From positions 209,452-273,451 of the forward strand of contig CP060502.1 in assembly GCA_024760545.1 (NCBI GenBank): a stretch of 64,000 bases of DNA. Reading direction: 5' to 3'. A program made the position numbers and the translations under genes. This document shows, piece by piece, positions 52,272 through 61,369 of this stretch. Numbering within the stretch: the first letter of the stretch is position 1; each line of letters begins with the position of its first letter. The notes under the pieces are model-generated. The model had not been told where the DNA came from. It worked only from the letters and a program-made list of their open reading frames with translations, and made no database searches. The stretch is from Nitrospira sp. Lineage in GTDB: Bacteria > Nitrospirota > Nitrospiria > Nitrospirales > Nitrospiraceae.

Positions 52272-52971
52272 TTGATACCACTCGGCTTTTGACCTTCCGC
52301 TGAAGGCGTGACCCGTTACGAGAGGAACGAAACACGAGTTCCAAATCTTTACGTGACGCTGGCGGCATACTCAACAATGCCGCCAGTAAGTCATGCTGAC
52401 CAGATATCATTCGATGGAAGTCCTGTGTAGGCTCATTGGCAAGCGCTAAATAGATCTCCTCACTGGCCCCCAATACCTGAGCCACTCGACGCACTTGCTC
52501 CACCGTGAGGATCGCTTCCCCCTGAAGCACCCGATTCAGCAGCCGCCAGGGCACCTTCGCGGCCATCAACCTGTCTCGCAGGCGCCGCCGGAAATGCTTG
52601 ACCATGTCCTGTTCAATCCGCTGTCGGAATACCGCCGGCATCCCGAGAGGAATAGTGGGAATCGAGAACTCCTCCACGGTCATTCGCGGGAAGACATAGT
52701 GCGCTCGAGCCCGTAACATGGCTTGTTCATATTCAGTCCGTTTCGCCGCCGTCTGTCCACAGAACTGGGCAATACGTCGAATCATCTCCTGCCCCGGCTT
52801 TTTACCGCTATTTGGACGGCAATAGTTACAAATAGAGCCCTGCGACACCTTCAATTCCTTGGCAAACTCGCGCTGAGAACGATATCCGGCAGCACGGATA
52901 ATACCCGTGATGACCATCGCGAACCGAGCTTCTGGGGTCAGTGCGCGCTCGGGTCCTGCCGAATTGTTCAT
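52216..52971 (-). CDS. XRE-family regulator
   Basis: 251 residues. N-terminal helix-turn-helix (YRSQREFAKELKVSQGSICN, then GQEMIRRIAQF) and a second helical region that may be another HTH (VPWRLLNRVLQGEAILTVEQ and VRRVAQVLGASEEIYLALAN). The C-terminus is basic (LQRKVKSRVVSITPRPV). It is the only minus-strand gene in this module and could bind the palindromes at 48344-48417. Convergent overlap with the Gp3-like gene. Confidence 0.75.
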   Translation of the reverse strand: MNNSAGPERALTPEARFAMVITGIIRAAGYRSQREFAKELKVSQGSICNYCRPNSGKKPGQEMIRRIAQFCGQTAAKRTEYEQAMLRARAHYVFPRMTVEEFSIPTIPLGMPAVFRQRIEQDMVKHFRRRLRDRLMAAKVPWRLLNRVLQGEAILTVEQVRRVAQVLGASEEIYLALANEPTQDFHRMISGQHDLLAALLSMPPASRKDLELVFRSSRNGSRLQRKVKSRVVSITPRPVVGPRGVRGGRRH

Positions 52972-53221
52972 GAATAACCGCCGAAGCGTAATAGTAGAGT
53001 GCTGCTCGCACTATGACATGGATGTAATCACGCTGCAACGATTATTACGCCCATAAACACAAGAGATGAGCCGCTCCACACCCATTCACTCCCACTGTGT
53101 CACCGTATCCTGTGCACATTTGATTACCTTCTTGAAATACTCCTATCCCTTCACTACAATTTCACCGCTTCGCCAATCGGCACTGACTGCAGATGCTGTT
53201 CATGACGGAAAGGAGACACGC

Positions 53222-53513
53222 GCGTCAACTACCCCCGACTAAAGTCGGGGGCTTGAAGGGAACAATCCCGGAAAGCCAGATTGACCAGGGAAAGCGGTAA
53301 CCAACCCGCTACGTGTACTACAGGTCGTTAAGACGTACCGGCGAATGCTTCCTCAGTTCGCCGCTCTACAAGGTCTGGATCATGCTGCGGAAAGGTAAAG
53401 CCGCGAAGGTTCGGATCGACCCGCACAGGGAGCCGGGCGTACACATTCCCGAGGGGAGACGCCCCGTAAGGGGCGCGTCACAAGGCCCGTAAGGGCAAAT
53501 TTGGAGAAAGAAG
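53222..53513 (+). ncRNA. Candidate omega RNA of the IscB element
   Basis: The 280 bases before iscB have no gene but several hairpins: CCCCCGACTAAAGTCGGGGG at 53232-53251 (left end), GACGCCCCGTAAGGGGCGCG at about 53457-53476, and GCCCGTAAGGGC at about 53484. IscB omega RNAs are encoded directly upstream of iscB with the guide at the 5' side, taken from the flank of the element. The guide here would come from bases just before 53228 (GGAGACACGCGCGTCA). Exact ends are not determined. The region 52972-53221 upstream shows no other gene. Confidence 0.65.
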
Positions 53514-54908
53514 ATGGCTGTTTTCGTGCTGGACAAGCAAGGCAAGCCGCTGATGCCCTGTAGCGAGAAACGCGCGAGGCTGCTCTTATCGCGCGGCCGC
53601 GCGCGCGTACATCGTGTGGTTCCCTTTGTCATTCGATTGGTGGATCGCCTCCAGTCGGAAAGTGCATTGCAGCCGGTGGCAATCAAGCTTGATCCCGGCA
53701 GCAAAACAACAGGCGTTGCAGTTGTTCGCATCAAGGAAGAAACGGACGAAGACAACAGCGAGATTCGCAACATCGCCTGCGCCATTTCACTGATGGAATT
53801 GGTGCATCGCGGCAAGCAGATCAGCAAGTCGCTTACGGCGCGTCGCGCCTTCAGGCGCCGGCGCAGAAGCCAACACCTGCGGCATCGCCAAGCGCGCTTT
53901 GACAACCGAACCAAGCCGGAAGGATGGTTGCCGCCTTCGCTGCAACACCGTGTTGACGCCACCGTGTCTTTGGTGAAACGCCTGCGTCGCTGGGCGCCGG
54001 CAACCGGAATACAGCAAGAGCTGGTGCGCTTCGACACCCACGCCATGCAGAATCCCGACATTGCCGGCATCGAATATCAGCAAGGCGAACTGGCGGGTTA
54101 CGAAGTGCGGGAATATCTCCTTGAAGCATGGAGCCGTCAATGCGCCTATTGCGACGCGAAAGAGGTTCCCTTGGAAATCGAGCATATCATTGCGAAAAGC
54201 CAGGGCGGAACCGACCGTGTTTCAAACCTGACCTTGGCTTGCCGGTGCTGCAATCATAAGAAAGGAGCCCTCCCCATTCAGCAGTTTGTGAAAGACCCTG
54301 CGCGCCTGGCGCGCATCCTCGCCCACGCCAAGGCGCCATTGAAAGACGCCGCTGCCGTCAATGCTGCGCGCTGGGCGCTGTTTTCTGCGCTCACGGACAC
54401 GGGTTTGCCAGTCGCTTGCAGCAGCGGTGGACGCACTAAGTACAATCGCCGTCGCTTCAATATTCCCAAGACCCACGCGCTGGATGCGTTGTGCGTCGGC
54501 GATGTGGATGGCGTCGAATGCAAGGCCATGCCGACGCTTTCAGTCCAGTGTGCAGGACGCGGCAGTTATCAGCGCACTCGCTTGACCAAGCACGGGTTTC
54601 CTCGCAGCTATTTGATGCGCACGAAAGCTGTTTACGGCTTTCAAACCGGGGATCTGGTTAAAGCGAACGTGGCCGCTGGAAAGAAAATGGGCTGCTATGT
54701 CGGACGTGTTGCCGTACGTGCTTCCGGCGCTTTCAATATTCAGACGACTGATACTGTCATTCAGGGGGTTTCTTGGAAATATTGCCGCGTCATCCAGCGC
54801 GGCGATGGTTATGGCTATCACTTTCACAACAACGTGACGGGCTTGCTTCGCAAGCCCGCAATTCGTCCCCTGACTGAAGTCAGGGGTGTCCTTGCGGAGG
54901 ATCTATGA
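53514..54908 (+). CDS. iscB: IscB RNA-guided nuclease (RuvC + HNH)
   Basis: 464 residues with all parts of IscB in order. PLMP domain (KQGKPLMPCSEKRARLLLSR), RuvC-I with Asp60 (AIKLDPGSKTTGVAVV), Arg-rich bridge helix (TARRAFRRRRRSQHLRHRQA), RuvC-II (IAGIEYQQGEL), HNH (CAYCDAKEVPLEIEHIIAKS; LACRCCNHKKG), RuvC-III (KTHALDALCVGD), and the C-terminal target-interaction part (YVGRVAVRASGAF). Catalytic residues look intact. It is the ancestor type of Cas9. The stop overlaps the ATG of the next gene (ATGA), and a right-end hairpin CCCCTGACTGAAGTCAGGGG lies at 54867-54886 within the frame. No tnpA is present. Confidence 0.92.
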   Translation: MAVFVLDKQGKPLMPCSEKRARLLLSRGRARVHRVVPFVIRLVDRLQSESALQPVAIKLDPGSKTTGVAVVRIKEETDEDNSEIRNIACAISLMELVHRGKQISKSLTARRAFRRRRRSQHLRHRQARFDNRTKPEGWLPPSLQHRVDATVSLVKRLRRWAPATGIQQELVRFDTHAMQNPDIAGIEYQQGELAGYEVREYLLEAWSRQCAYCDAKEVPLEIEHIIAKSQGGTDRVSNLTLACRCCNHKKGALPIQQFVKDPARLARILAHAKAPLKDAAAVNAARWALFSALTDTGLPVACSSGGRTKYNRRRFNIPKTHALDALCVGDVDGVECKAMPTLSVQCAGRGSYQRTRLTKHGFPRSYLMRTKAVYGFQTGDLVKANVAAGKKMGCYVGRVAVRASGAFNIQTTDTVIQGVSWKYCRVIQRGDGYGYHFHNNVTGLLRKPAIRPLTEVRGVLAEDL

Positions 54909-55846
54909 ACTCACCACGCGGATGTGACCACTCCTTACTCTTCGGGTCCGACGAATTCCTCTACCGCATCATGGTCGACTACCGCGCAGTGATTTTGAAC
55001 GTCGCCAAACGCTTTCGCCATCTCGACCGCATGTACGACGTCGAGGATCTTGAACAAGAAGCTTTCTTCGGTGTCCGGCTCGCCTGTAACAGTTGGGCTC
55101 ACGCACGTGCCATCAAGATGCAATTCAAAACGTACTTAACGTGGCATATCAGCCGCCATTTTCAAGGCCGCTTCAACGGTGACGATAAAGTGGTCGACAT
55201 CATCGGCCAAGATAACGCCATACGAGTCACCATTCCTTGGAGTAAATATAAGAAGTCAGGACGAGCGGCCGCGAGAGCGCGAAACTGCACGACACGAATC
55301 CGCTCACTACTAGTCTACTATGACGCGCCAAACGGAGAATGCGACGAACCACAACTCCAGCCATCAAATGAGTGGCATCCCATTCATACAGGAGAAGAGA
55401 CGGTCGTCGATATTTTTGATCCAACGGGAACGCTTATCGTCACGGTTCCACGGAATAACTTCTTGCGCGTCCAGGACCTGATTGCAGGCTACGGGTATGC
55501 CATCCGCGAATACTCGATCTACGATCCGCCTCCCTCACAGGCAACCCGGCACACACTGACCCCTGAAGCAGCCCTTCTGCCGCCTTCAGGCTATACCCCG
55601 GCTCACGAATCGGCTGACTCCCAGGGCGAAACCTCACACGTCGTCGACGTCTATTCACGCCGCGAAGTCTTTCTGACCACAATGACCATGAAACGCTATC
55701 GACTGTTTCAACAACATTTCCAGAAATATGGGCTCAAGACCCGCAGACGGAATCCGGCCGTCACACCGGAACCACTCGAGTATGACGATGCTCCCGACAC
55801 ACCAGCTCCCATGGTCTACGTCCAAGAATCCGTCTCCATCGCATAA
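54905..55846 (+). CDS. Sigma-factor-like protein (region 2 only)
   Basis: 313 residues. Residues 25-90 resemble sigma-70 region 2: AVILNVAKRFRHLDRMYDVE, DLEQEAFFGVRLACNSW and MQFKTYLTWHISRHFQGRF correspond to the DL.QE..igL..A...F and FstYa.w.Ir patterns. The remaining 220 residues show no clear region 4. It may redirect polymerase to element promoters, or be a related replication protein. GCGGAGGATCT precedes the ATG. The IscB element sits right before this gene, and its insertion must have changed the leader. Confidence 0.55.
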   Translation: MNSPRGCDHSLLFGSDEFLYRIMVDYRAVILNVAKRFRHLDRMYDVEDLEQEAFFGVRLACNSWAHARAIKMQFKTYLTWHISRHFQGRFNGDDKVVDIIGQDNAIRVTIPWSKYKKSGRAAARARNCTTRIRSLLVYYDAPNGECDEPQLQPSNEWHPIHTGEETVVDIFDPTGTLIVTVPRNNFLRVQDLIAGYGYAIREYSIYDPPPSQATRHTLTPEAALLPPSGYTPAHESADSQGETSHVVDVYSRREVFLTTMTMKRYRLFQQHFQKYGLKTRRRNPAVTPEPLEYDDAPDTPAPMVYVQESVSIA

Positions 55847-55857
55847 GGGCAGAGCAC

Positions 55858-56358
55858 ATGGCCTCATTAGTTCACTCACGTCCCATGGTCACAATCGATT
55901 TAGGACAACCACAAGAGACCATCGCACATGGAGAAGCCTTTCTGACCATTGGCCAATTCAAAGCACTCCTCGACGAACAGGGCCACCTCTTTAGTAAATC
56001 CACCATCTACCGATGGCGCAAGGTCACAAAAGAATTCCTTCCCTCCACCATCAAAAACATGCTCGCCCCGGCACCATCTATCTGGTTTCTAACGATGTCA
56101 ACGAATCGGGACTCGGAAGGGGCGACCACGATCATCCCTCTGCGATATCTGAATGAAACCGTTCGACCGACCGCACAGAAATACTGTCTGAACTATGCGT
56201 CACCAAGCCCAATGAACCTCTGTCTACACACACTGAGAACCTATCTCTCCCAGGCTCAAAAAGAACTCGATCGCCTGACTCATTTCTGTGATGGTCTAGA
56301 AGGAAAGGATCTGTCCAATGCAGAACACAGAACCCGTTGTCATCCGCCTTCCGCTTAG
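55858..56358 (+). CDS. Hypothetical protein with N-terminal helix-turn-helix
   Basis: 166 residues. FLTIGQFKALLDEQGHLFSK and STIYRWRKVTKEFLPSTIKN look like a MerR/excisionase-type helix-turn-helix. The rest is helical (LCLHTLRTYLSQAQKELDRL). It starts 11 bases after the sigma-like gene and overlaps the ParB-like gene by 41 bases, so the three are co-transcribed. Possible partner of ParB in partition; not shown. Confidence 0.55.
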   Translation: MASLVHSRPMVTIDLGQPQETIAHGEAFLTIGQFKALLDEQGHLFSKSTIYRWRKVTKEFLPSTIKNMLAPAPSIWFLTMSTNRDSEGATTIIPLRYLNETVRPTAQKYCLNYASPSPMNLCLHTLRTYLSQAQKELDRLTHFCDGLEGKDLSNAEHRTRCHPPSA

Positions 56359-57496
56359 TCGGCTCTCAGCGAATACGAAATATGAGCACTACAGTCGACC
56401 ACTAAACCCCGCCGAAGCCCGGGATCTCCGTGCGAGCATTGCGGCCGTTGGCTGTATCTTACAGCCCTTGATCGTCGAATTCGTTCAAGCCAAAGCCTCC
56501 TATGACGTGATTGACGGGTACAATCGATGGAAGAATGCCATCGCACTCGGCTTTATGGATGTGCCCTGCACACAAATCTTTACCGAACAACAGCGGATCG
56601 AAGCGCTCACCGCCAATGCCACCAGGCGACAACTGACAGACGAAGAGCGGACCGCGCTTTTGGCGAAAGGCCGCATGGCTTTCACTGACGCCGCCAAGAA
56701 ACTTATCGATCCGTTACGGGCGCTCTACCAAAACGGTGACTTATCACGGATCCTCGGCCCAGCCAATGTGTTGGCCTTGTTAAATTCCTCAACCCAAAAG
56801 CAAGAAGAAGTCTACGCCAAAATCCAAGCGGCATTCGGTACACCTCTGCCGTCATCGGGCGAGACCACCACACTCCATCAACGCATTCAGGATCTTTCGA
56901 ATCAAGTAGCCTCTAGTGAGCGCACAAAAGAACAACTCGAAGCCGATCTCAATGCAGTGACACAAGACAAAGCGACCCTCCAAGCACAGCTCGACCAGAT
57001 GGGGCACGACATCGATGAATTAGCGGATAAGAAGGCTGGCCAGCATAAAGTTGCCCTGGAGAACCAAGTCAGAAAACTGACCGATCAGATGACAACGCTC
57101 CGTACCGAGCACCAAACAGCCTGTCGAAACGCCAAGGTACTGGAGGAACAGCTTAGATCGGCAGAAGCGGAAAAGAAGGCCGCGCAGATCTATGCGCGCG
57201 AGGCAGAACGGAAAGTCCAACATGCCAATCAACGGTTGGCAAACCCCCACATCATCATCAGTAACTTCGAGGCCATCAGCCGAATGATTGAGGCCATCAA
57301 AGCACAAATCGTCGCTGCCAAACCGCTTGCGCCTGAGGACGAGAAACTCATCCAGGACCAAATCGAACAAGCCAGTACCCTACTCGCCGATCTCGACAAC
57401 ACCTTGCATTCCGCGGCCGGCGAACTGATACCCTTCAACCGACATCTCAAGCCACGCGGATCAAAACAATCTGGCACCAAAGCGCAAGAGGCGTAA
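56318..57496 (+). CDS. ParB-like protein with long coiled coil
   Basis: 392 residues. The first 100 are a ParB/Srx domain: IRLPLSRLSANTKYEHYSRP, SIAAVGCILQPLIVEFVQAK, YDVIDGYNRWKNAIALGF (the family's GERR position reads GYNRW) and VPCTQIFTEQQRIEALTAN. Then a helical part and a 150-residue coiled coil (LSNQVASSERTKEQLEADLN; VALENQVRKLTDQMTTLRTE; LEEQLRSAEAEKKAAQIYAR). ParB-domain proteins bind DNA and cut CTP. No parA is visible here. Overlaps both neighbours. Confidence 0.75.
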   Translation: MQNTEPVVIRLPLSRLSANTKYEHYSRPLNPAEARDLRASIAAVGCILQPLIVEFVQAKASYDVIDGYNRWKNAIALGFMDVPCTQIFTEQQRIEALTANATRRQLTDEERTALLAKGRMAFTDAAKKLIDPLRALYQNGDLSRILGPANVLALLNSSTQKQEEVYAKIQAAFGTPLPSSGETTTLHQRIQDLSNQVASSERTKEQLEADLNAVTQDKATLQAQLDQMGHDIDELADKKAGQHKVALENQVRKLTDQMTTLRTEHQTACRNAKVLEEQLRSAEAEKKAAQIYAREAERKVQHANQRLANPHIIISNFEAISRMIEAIKAQIVAAKPLAPEDEKLIQDQIEQASTLLADLDNTLHSAAGELIPFNRHLKPRGSKQSGTKAQEA

Positions 57497-57894
57497 TGCA
57501 AAATCCCAGGGAAGTGCCGACATCGCTCAACGATGACCGGAAACCGATCCGCCTCAGTATCACCGATCCTAATCCATACCACATACCTATTGCTGCCAGC
57601 CTGGTCTCAGGATTCATGCTCTATGCTTCACTACCTGATTTCTCCACATCCTTTGAGGAGATGTCTCAAGACATTCCACTGCTCTTCGTAGCAACATCGG
57701 CAGTGATCGTTTGCCTCTACTTCTTACAATGGAGCCACGCAGACAACCAAGCCGCCCAAGACCGAGAAGTTCCTGATCACCCCTGCAGCCCGGCGCAGAG
57801 GCCCCCTCCTTCAGGGCGGGGAGGAGAGCCGGTCTCCCGAGGCCACACCCTGGCCGTAATAGATGATTATGATAAAACACCGCTGGACCTTTAG
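57496..57894 (+). CDS. Small membrane protein with C-terminus replaced by a tnpB element
   Basis: 132 residues as read. Two hydrophobic helices (PIAASLVSGFMLYASLPDF; IPLLFVATSAVIVCLYFLQW). From about residue 100 the sequence (QRPPPSGRGGEPVSRGHTL) is translated from the left end of the element at 57797, so the native end was cut off. Its ATG shares a base with the stop of the ParB-like gene. Function unknown. Confidence 0.55.
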   Translation: MQNPREVPTSLNDDRKPIRLSITDPNPYHIPIAASLVSGFMLYASLPDFSTSFEEMSQDIPLLFVATSAVIVCLYFLQWSHADNQAAQDREVPDHPCSPAQRPPPSGRGGEPVSRGHTLAVIDDYDKTPLDL

Positions 57895-59087
57895 AGCCTA
57901 TCCCACACCCACTCAAGCCCAACACTTGGCCCGGACGTTCGGCTGTGTGCGCTATGTCTACAACTGGGCCCTGCACCTCCGTTCCGAGGCCTTTCGTGTT
58001 CATCAACAGACGCTTGGCTACGCAGAGACCGACCGGCGGCTGACCCACCTCAAACGGCAGCCCGACACCGTGTGGCTGCAAGAGGTCAGTTGTGTCCCAC
58101 TCCAACAGGCGCTCCGCGATCTGCAAACCGCCTACACCAACTTCTTTGAGAAACGCGCCGCCTATCCGCAGTTCAAGAAAAAGAGCCGCCGCCAGTCGGC
58201 CAACTACACTCAACGCGGCTTTTCATTCAAACCCTCGACGAAGACCCTCTCGCTCGCGAAGCTCGGCGTGCTCAAGGTGAGATGGACCCGGGACATCATC
58301 CATATCCCCTCATCAGTGCGGATCATCAAGACGACCACCGGCAAATACTTTGTCTCGCTGGTGGTCGACGTGGCCCCTGTCTCGTGGCCCAAGTCCGGCC
58401 AGGCGGTGGGCATTGATTTCGGTGTCACGCACTTGGCCACACTCAGCACTGGGGAAACGATTGACAACCCACGCCATGCCGAACGACAACAGCGCACGCT
58501 CCGGGTTCTCCAGCAACGGCTCAGTCGCGCCCAGAAGGGTAGCCGACGACGAGCCCGTGCACGCCACCGGCTGGCGGTGGCCCATGAGCGGATTCGGAAC
58601 GCCAGACAGGATACGCTCCAGAAACTGACGACCCTGCTCGTCAAACGCTTCGATACGCTCTACGTCGAAGACCTCAATCTCAGGGGGATGGTCCAAAACC
58701 ACGCCATCGCCCGCGTGTTGAGTGATGCCGCGATCGGTGCCGCCATCCGATTGCTCGAAGACAAGGCGGCCCGGTACGGAAAGACCGTGATCAGAATCGA
58801 TCGGTTTTTCCCATCGAGCAAACGATGCTCGGCGTGCCGGCATGTGTTGGATAAATTGCCCTTGACGGTCCGGGCCTGGATCTGTCCCACCTGTGGGGCG
58901 GCTCATGACCGAGATCGTAATGCGGCACTGAACCTTGTGGCGGCCGGGCAGGCCGCACCTGCGCATGGAGCTGGGAGAAGCCCTCGTCGCCTCGCGCGAC
59001 GAGGCACCCGGCGGCGAAGTGCGAACCACCCTGACAGATCACCCGTCTGAGCAGGAATCCTCGGCCTTCAGACCGGGGAGGATGTCA
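57797..59087 (+). mobile_element. IS200/IS605-type tnpB-only element 2
   Basis: Left end GAGGCCCCCTCCTTCAGGGC with GGGGAGGAGAGCCGG, identical to the element at 63374. Right end AGGAATCCTCGGCCTTCAGA and CCGGGGAGGATGTCAATA. No tnpA. It lies inside the preceding small membrane gene. Confidence 0.75.
57863..59050 (+). CDS. tnpB: TnpB RNA-guided nuclease, copy 2
   Basis: 395 residues. MIMIKHRWTFRAYPTPTQAQ begins it. RuvC-I is AVGIDFGVTHLATLSTG, RuvC-II TLYVEDLNLRGMVQNHAIAR, zinc ribbon RCSACRHVLDKL and ICPTCGAAHDRDRNAALNL with the last Asp. All catalytic acids are present. It is a different subgroup from copies 1 and 3 and nearly the same as copy 4 at 63440 over the shared part, with mosaic differences. 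Confidence 0.9.
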   Translation: MIMIKHRWTFRAYPTPTQAQHLARTFGCVRYVYNWALHLRSEAFRVHQQTLGYAETDRRLTHLKRQPDTVWLQEVSCVPLQQALRDLQTAYTNFFEKRAAYPQFKKKSRRQSANYTQRGFSFKPSTKTLSLAKLGVLKVRWTRDIIHIPSSVRIIKTTTGKYFVSLVVDVAPVSWPKSGQAVGIDFGVTHLATLSTGETIDNPRHAERQQRTLRVLQQRLSRAQKGSRRRARARHRLAVAHERIRNARQDTLQKLTTLLVKRFDTLYVEDLNLRGMVQNHAIARVLSDAAIGAAIRLLEDKAARYGKTVIRIDRFFPSSKRCSACRHVLDKLPLTVRAWICPTCGAAHDRDRNAALNLVAAGQAAPAHGAGRSPRRLARRGTRRRSANHPDRSPV

Positions 59088-59177
59088 ATAATACAGTGAT
59101 CCACTGTCACTAGTGCCAGGTGCTTTCTTCGGAACTCTCGCTACAATGTGATCCCTCACTACTAGGGAGGGATGTAG

Positions 59178-59834
59178 ATGCGTGCCTCATTCTTATCAGA
59201 GGACTTTACCGTATCCCATGTCAGCCCAACCCGCTCGCACCAGACGGTCATCCAAGACCTTACGACGATCCTTCATAAGCTCGGCATACTCTATGCCGCC
59301 GAAGCCGCTCCTCAGACTCCGATCGAAGACATTCTGGCGATTGAAACCCTGCTCGCCATCAAGGAACTGCCAATCAAGAAACGAACGGTGGCGCACCTCG
59401 CCACAAACCTAGGCCTCCATCAGGATCCTCTCAATCACATCTTGATCCAGCTGAAAGAGCAGGGATTCCTGGTTACCACTTCCAAACACCTCCTGCTCAC
59501 CAATAGTGGGATGGCAAAGGCAGCCGAGAATAAAGGGACCTCACACCACTTGCTGATCGGACTGCGCAAACTCAAGGGACCAACCCACACAGATTTGTAT
59601 CAGTTGACCACCTCTCTGCTCCAAGAGCGCATCCACACTCAGATGCTCAACCATGAACCAATTTGTACGCATTGCCGGTACTACCAACCCAATGCCCATC
59701 CGCACAGCAAACGGCCCCATCACTGCCATCTCATTGATACGGCCTTCGGACAGAGTCCGAATGAGGCCAACCCAAGACCCTTACTCTCGATTGCCAAAGG
59801 AATAAGCCCACACGATACAACCCCGAACAAATAG
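59178..59834 (+). CDS. Winged-helix-like protein with Cys/His C-terminus
   Basis: 218 residues. A MarR-like pattern runs through residues 50-115: LAIETLLAIKELPIKKRTVA, HLATNLGLHQDPLNHILIQL and KEQGFLVTTSKHLLLTNSG. A C-terminal Cys/His group (ICTHCRYYQPNAHPHSKRPH then HCHL) may bind zinc. The gene is an island between two tnpB elements. GGGAGGGATGTAG precedes its ATG. Target unknown. Confidence 0.6.
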   Translation: MRASFLSEDFTVSHVSPTRSHQTVIQDLTTILHKLGILYAAEAAPQTPIEDILAIETLLAIKELPIKKRTVAHLATNLGLHQDPLNHILIQLKEQGFLVTTSKHLLLTNSGMAKAAENKGTSHHLLIGLRKLKGPTHTDLYQLTTSLLQERIHTQMLNHEPICTHCRYYQPNAHPHSKRPHHCHLIDTAFGQSPNEANPRPLLSIAKGISPHDTTPNK

Positions 59835-59868
59835 ACACTCCCAGCCCATGATCGGACTGACCCGGTAC

Positions 59869-61315
59869 GCGGCAAGCCCCGCCGTTCAGGGCGGGGAGGA
59901 GAGCGCGGAGTCCATAGGACTCCATGTCGCTCCGTTCGAGTTCGTCTCGTAATAGATATGGGAGAGCCGCACATTATGCAGCAATTGCAAGCCTATACAT
60001 TTGAGCTCCGTCCGACCGGCGCACAGCAGCGGCTCATGCGCCGCTTCGCCGGCTCGTGCCGGGTCGTGTTCAACGAGGCGCTGAACTTGCAGAAGGCGCG
60101 TTACGAGCGTGGCGAGAAGAAGCTCGGCTACGCCGGGCTGTGCAAGGAACTCACGGCATGGCGCAACGGCGCTGCATTGCCTTCGGGGCGCAGCGCACCG
60201 TGGCTGTCCGAGGGACCGGTACACACGCAGCAACAGGCGCTCAAAGACCTGGAGCGCGCCTATTCCAACTTTTTCGCCAAGCAGGCCGACTTCCCGCGCT
60301 TCAAGAAGAAGGGCCAGTCCGACAGCTTCCGCTATCCCGACCCCAAGCAAATCCGGCTCGATCAAGCCAACAGCCGCATCTGCCTGCCCAAGCTCGGCTG
60401 GCTGAGATACCGCAACAGTCGGAATGTATTGGGTGAACTGCGCAATGTCACCGTCAGCCTGTCGGGCGGCAAGTGGTATGTGAGTATCCAGACCGAGCGC
60501 GAGGTCGAACCGCCCGTCCCCAACGGCGGCGCGGTCGGCATCGATCTGGGCATCGCTCGGTTCGCCACGCTCTCGGATGGGACGTTCTACACGCCGAAGA
60601 ACAGCTTCAAGCGGCATGAGACTGCGTTGCGCAAAGCACAGCAGGCGATGAGCCGCAAGTCCAAGTTCAGCAACAACTGGAAGAAGGCCAAAGCCAGAAT
60701 CCAGCGCATCCATACCCGGATCGGCAACGCCCGGCGCGACTATCTGCACAAGACCTCGACCGCGATCAGCAACAACCACGCGATGGTGTGTATCGAGGAT
60801 TTGCGGGTGAAGAACATGTCCAAGTCGGCGGCAGGCACAACCGAGCGACCGGGCAGAAACGTTCGGGCCAAGTCCGGCCTGAACAAGTCCATCCTCGATC
60901 AAGGCTGGGGCGAGTTTCGCCGCCAACTGGAGTACAAGTTGGCATGGAACGGCGGCCACCTCATCGCCGTGCCGCCACAGCACACCAGTCTGACCTGTCC
61001 CGCTTGTGGGCATGTCTCGGCGGACAACCGGCAAAGCCAAGCCCGGTTCGCGTGCGTGGAATGCGGTTTCAAGGAACACGCCGATCTGGTCGGCGCGATC
61101 AACATCATCTCTCGCAGGATGCGACTATTGCGAGACGAAGGGCAGGACACGGCGGACGCTTCCGCCGGGCGGGAAACCGCAGCCCGGATCGCCTGTGAAG
61201 TGAGCGGTGCAGTCAGGCCGCCAGCAGCAGGACCCCACCGAAGCGACTCAGGGGCGGCTCAATGCGCCGCCTGAGCGCCGTAGGAATCTCCGGCCTTCAG
61301 GCCGGGGAGGATGTC
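59869..61315 (+). mobile_element. IS200/IS605-type tnpB-only element 3
   Basis: Left end GCGGCAAGCCCCGCCGTTCA and GGGCGGGGAGGAGAGCG after GTAC. Right end GCCGTAGGAATCTCCGGCCT and CCGGGGAGGATGTCAAGA. No tnpA. It ends 55 bases before the ATG of the UvrD helicase gene and so provides that gene's present leader. Confidence 0.75.
59976..61274 (+). CDS. tnpB: TnpB RNA-guided nuclease, copy 3
   Basis: 432 residues. MQQLQAYTFELRPTGAQQRL begins it, close to copy 1. RuvC-I AVGIDLGIARFATLSDG, RuvC-II NHAMVCIEDLRVKNM, zinc ribbon TCPACGHVSADNRQSQ and CVECGFKEHADLVGAINII with the last Asp. Catalytic acids intact. Compared with copy 1 it has a 13-residue insertion (GAALPSGRSAPWL) near residue 65 and a longer tail. 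Confidence 0.9.
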   Translation: MQQLQAYTFELRPTGAQQRLMRRFAGSCRVVFNEALNLQKARYERGEKKLGYAGLCKELTAWRNGAALPSGRSAPWLSEGPVHTQQQALKDLERAYSNFFAKQADFPRFKKKGQSDSFRYPDPKQIRLDQANSRICLPKLGWLRYRNSRNVLGELRNVTVSLSGGKWYVSIQTEREVEPPVPNGGAVGIDLGIARFATLSDGTFYTPKNSFKRHETALRKAQQAMSRKSKFSNNWKKAKARIQRIHTRIGNARRDYLHKTSTAISNNHAMVCIEDLRVKNMSKSAAGTTERPGRNVRAKSGLNKSILDQGWGEFRRQLEYKLAWNGGHLIAVPPQHTSLTCPACGHVSADNRQSQARFACVECGFKEHADLVGAINIISRRMRLLRDEGQDTADASAGRETAARIACEVSGAVRPPAAGPHRSDSGAAQCAA

Positions 61316-61369
61316 AAGACTCCACTTCCCGCCGGAACGTATTTACATCAGAGAAAGTACACACTGCGT

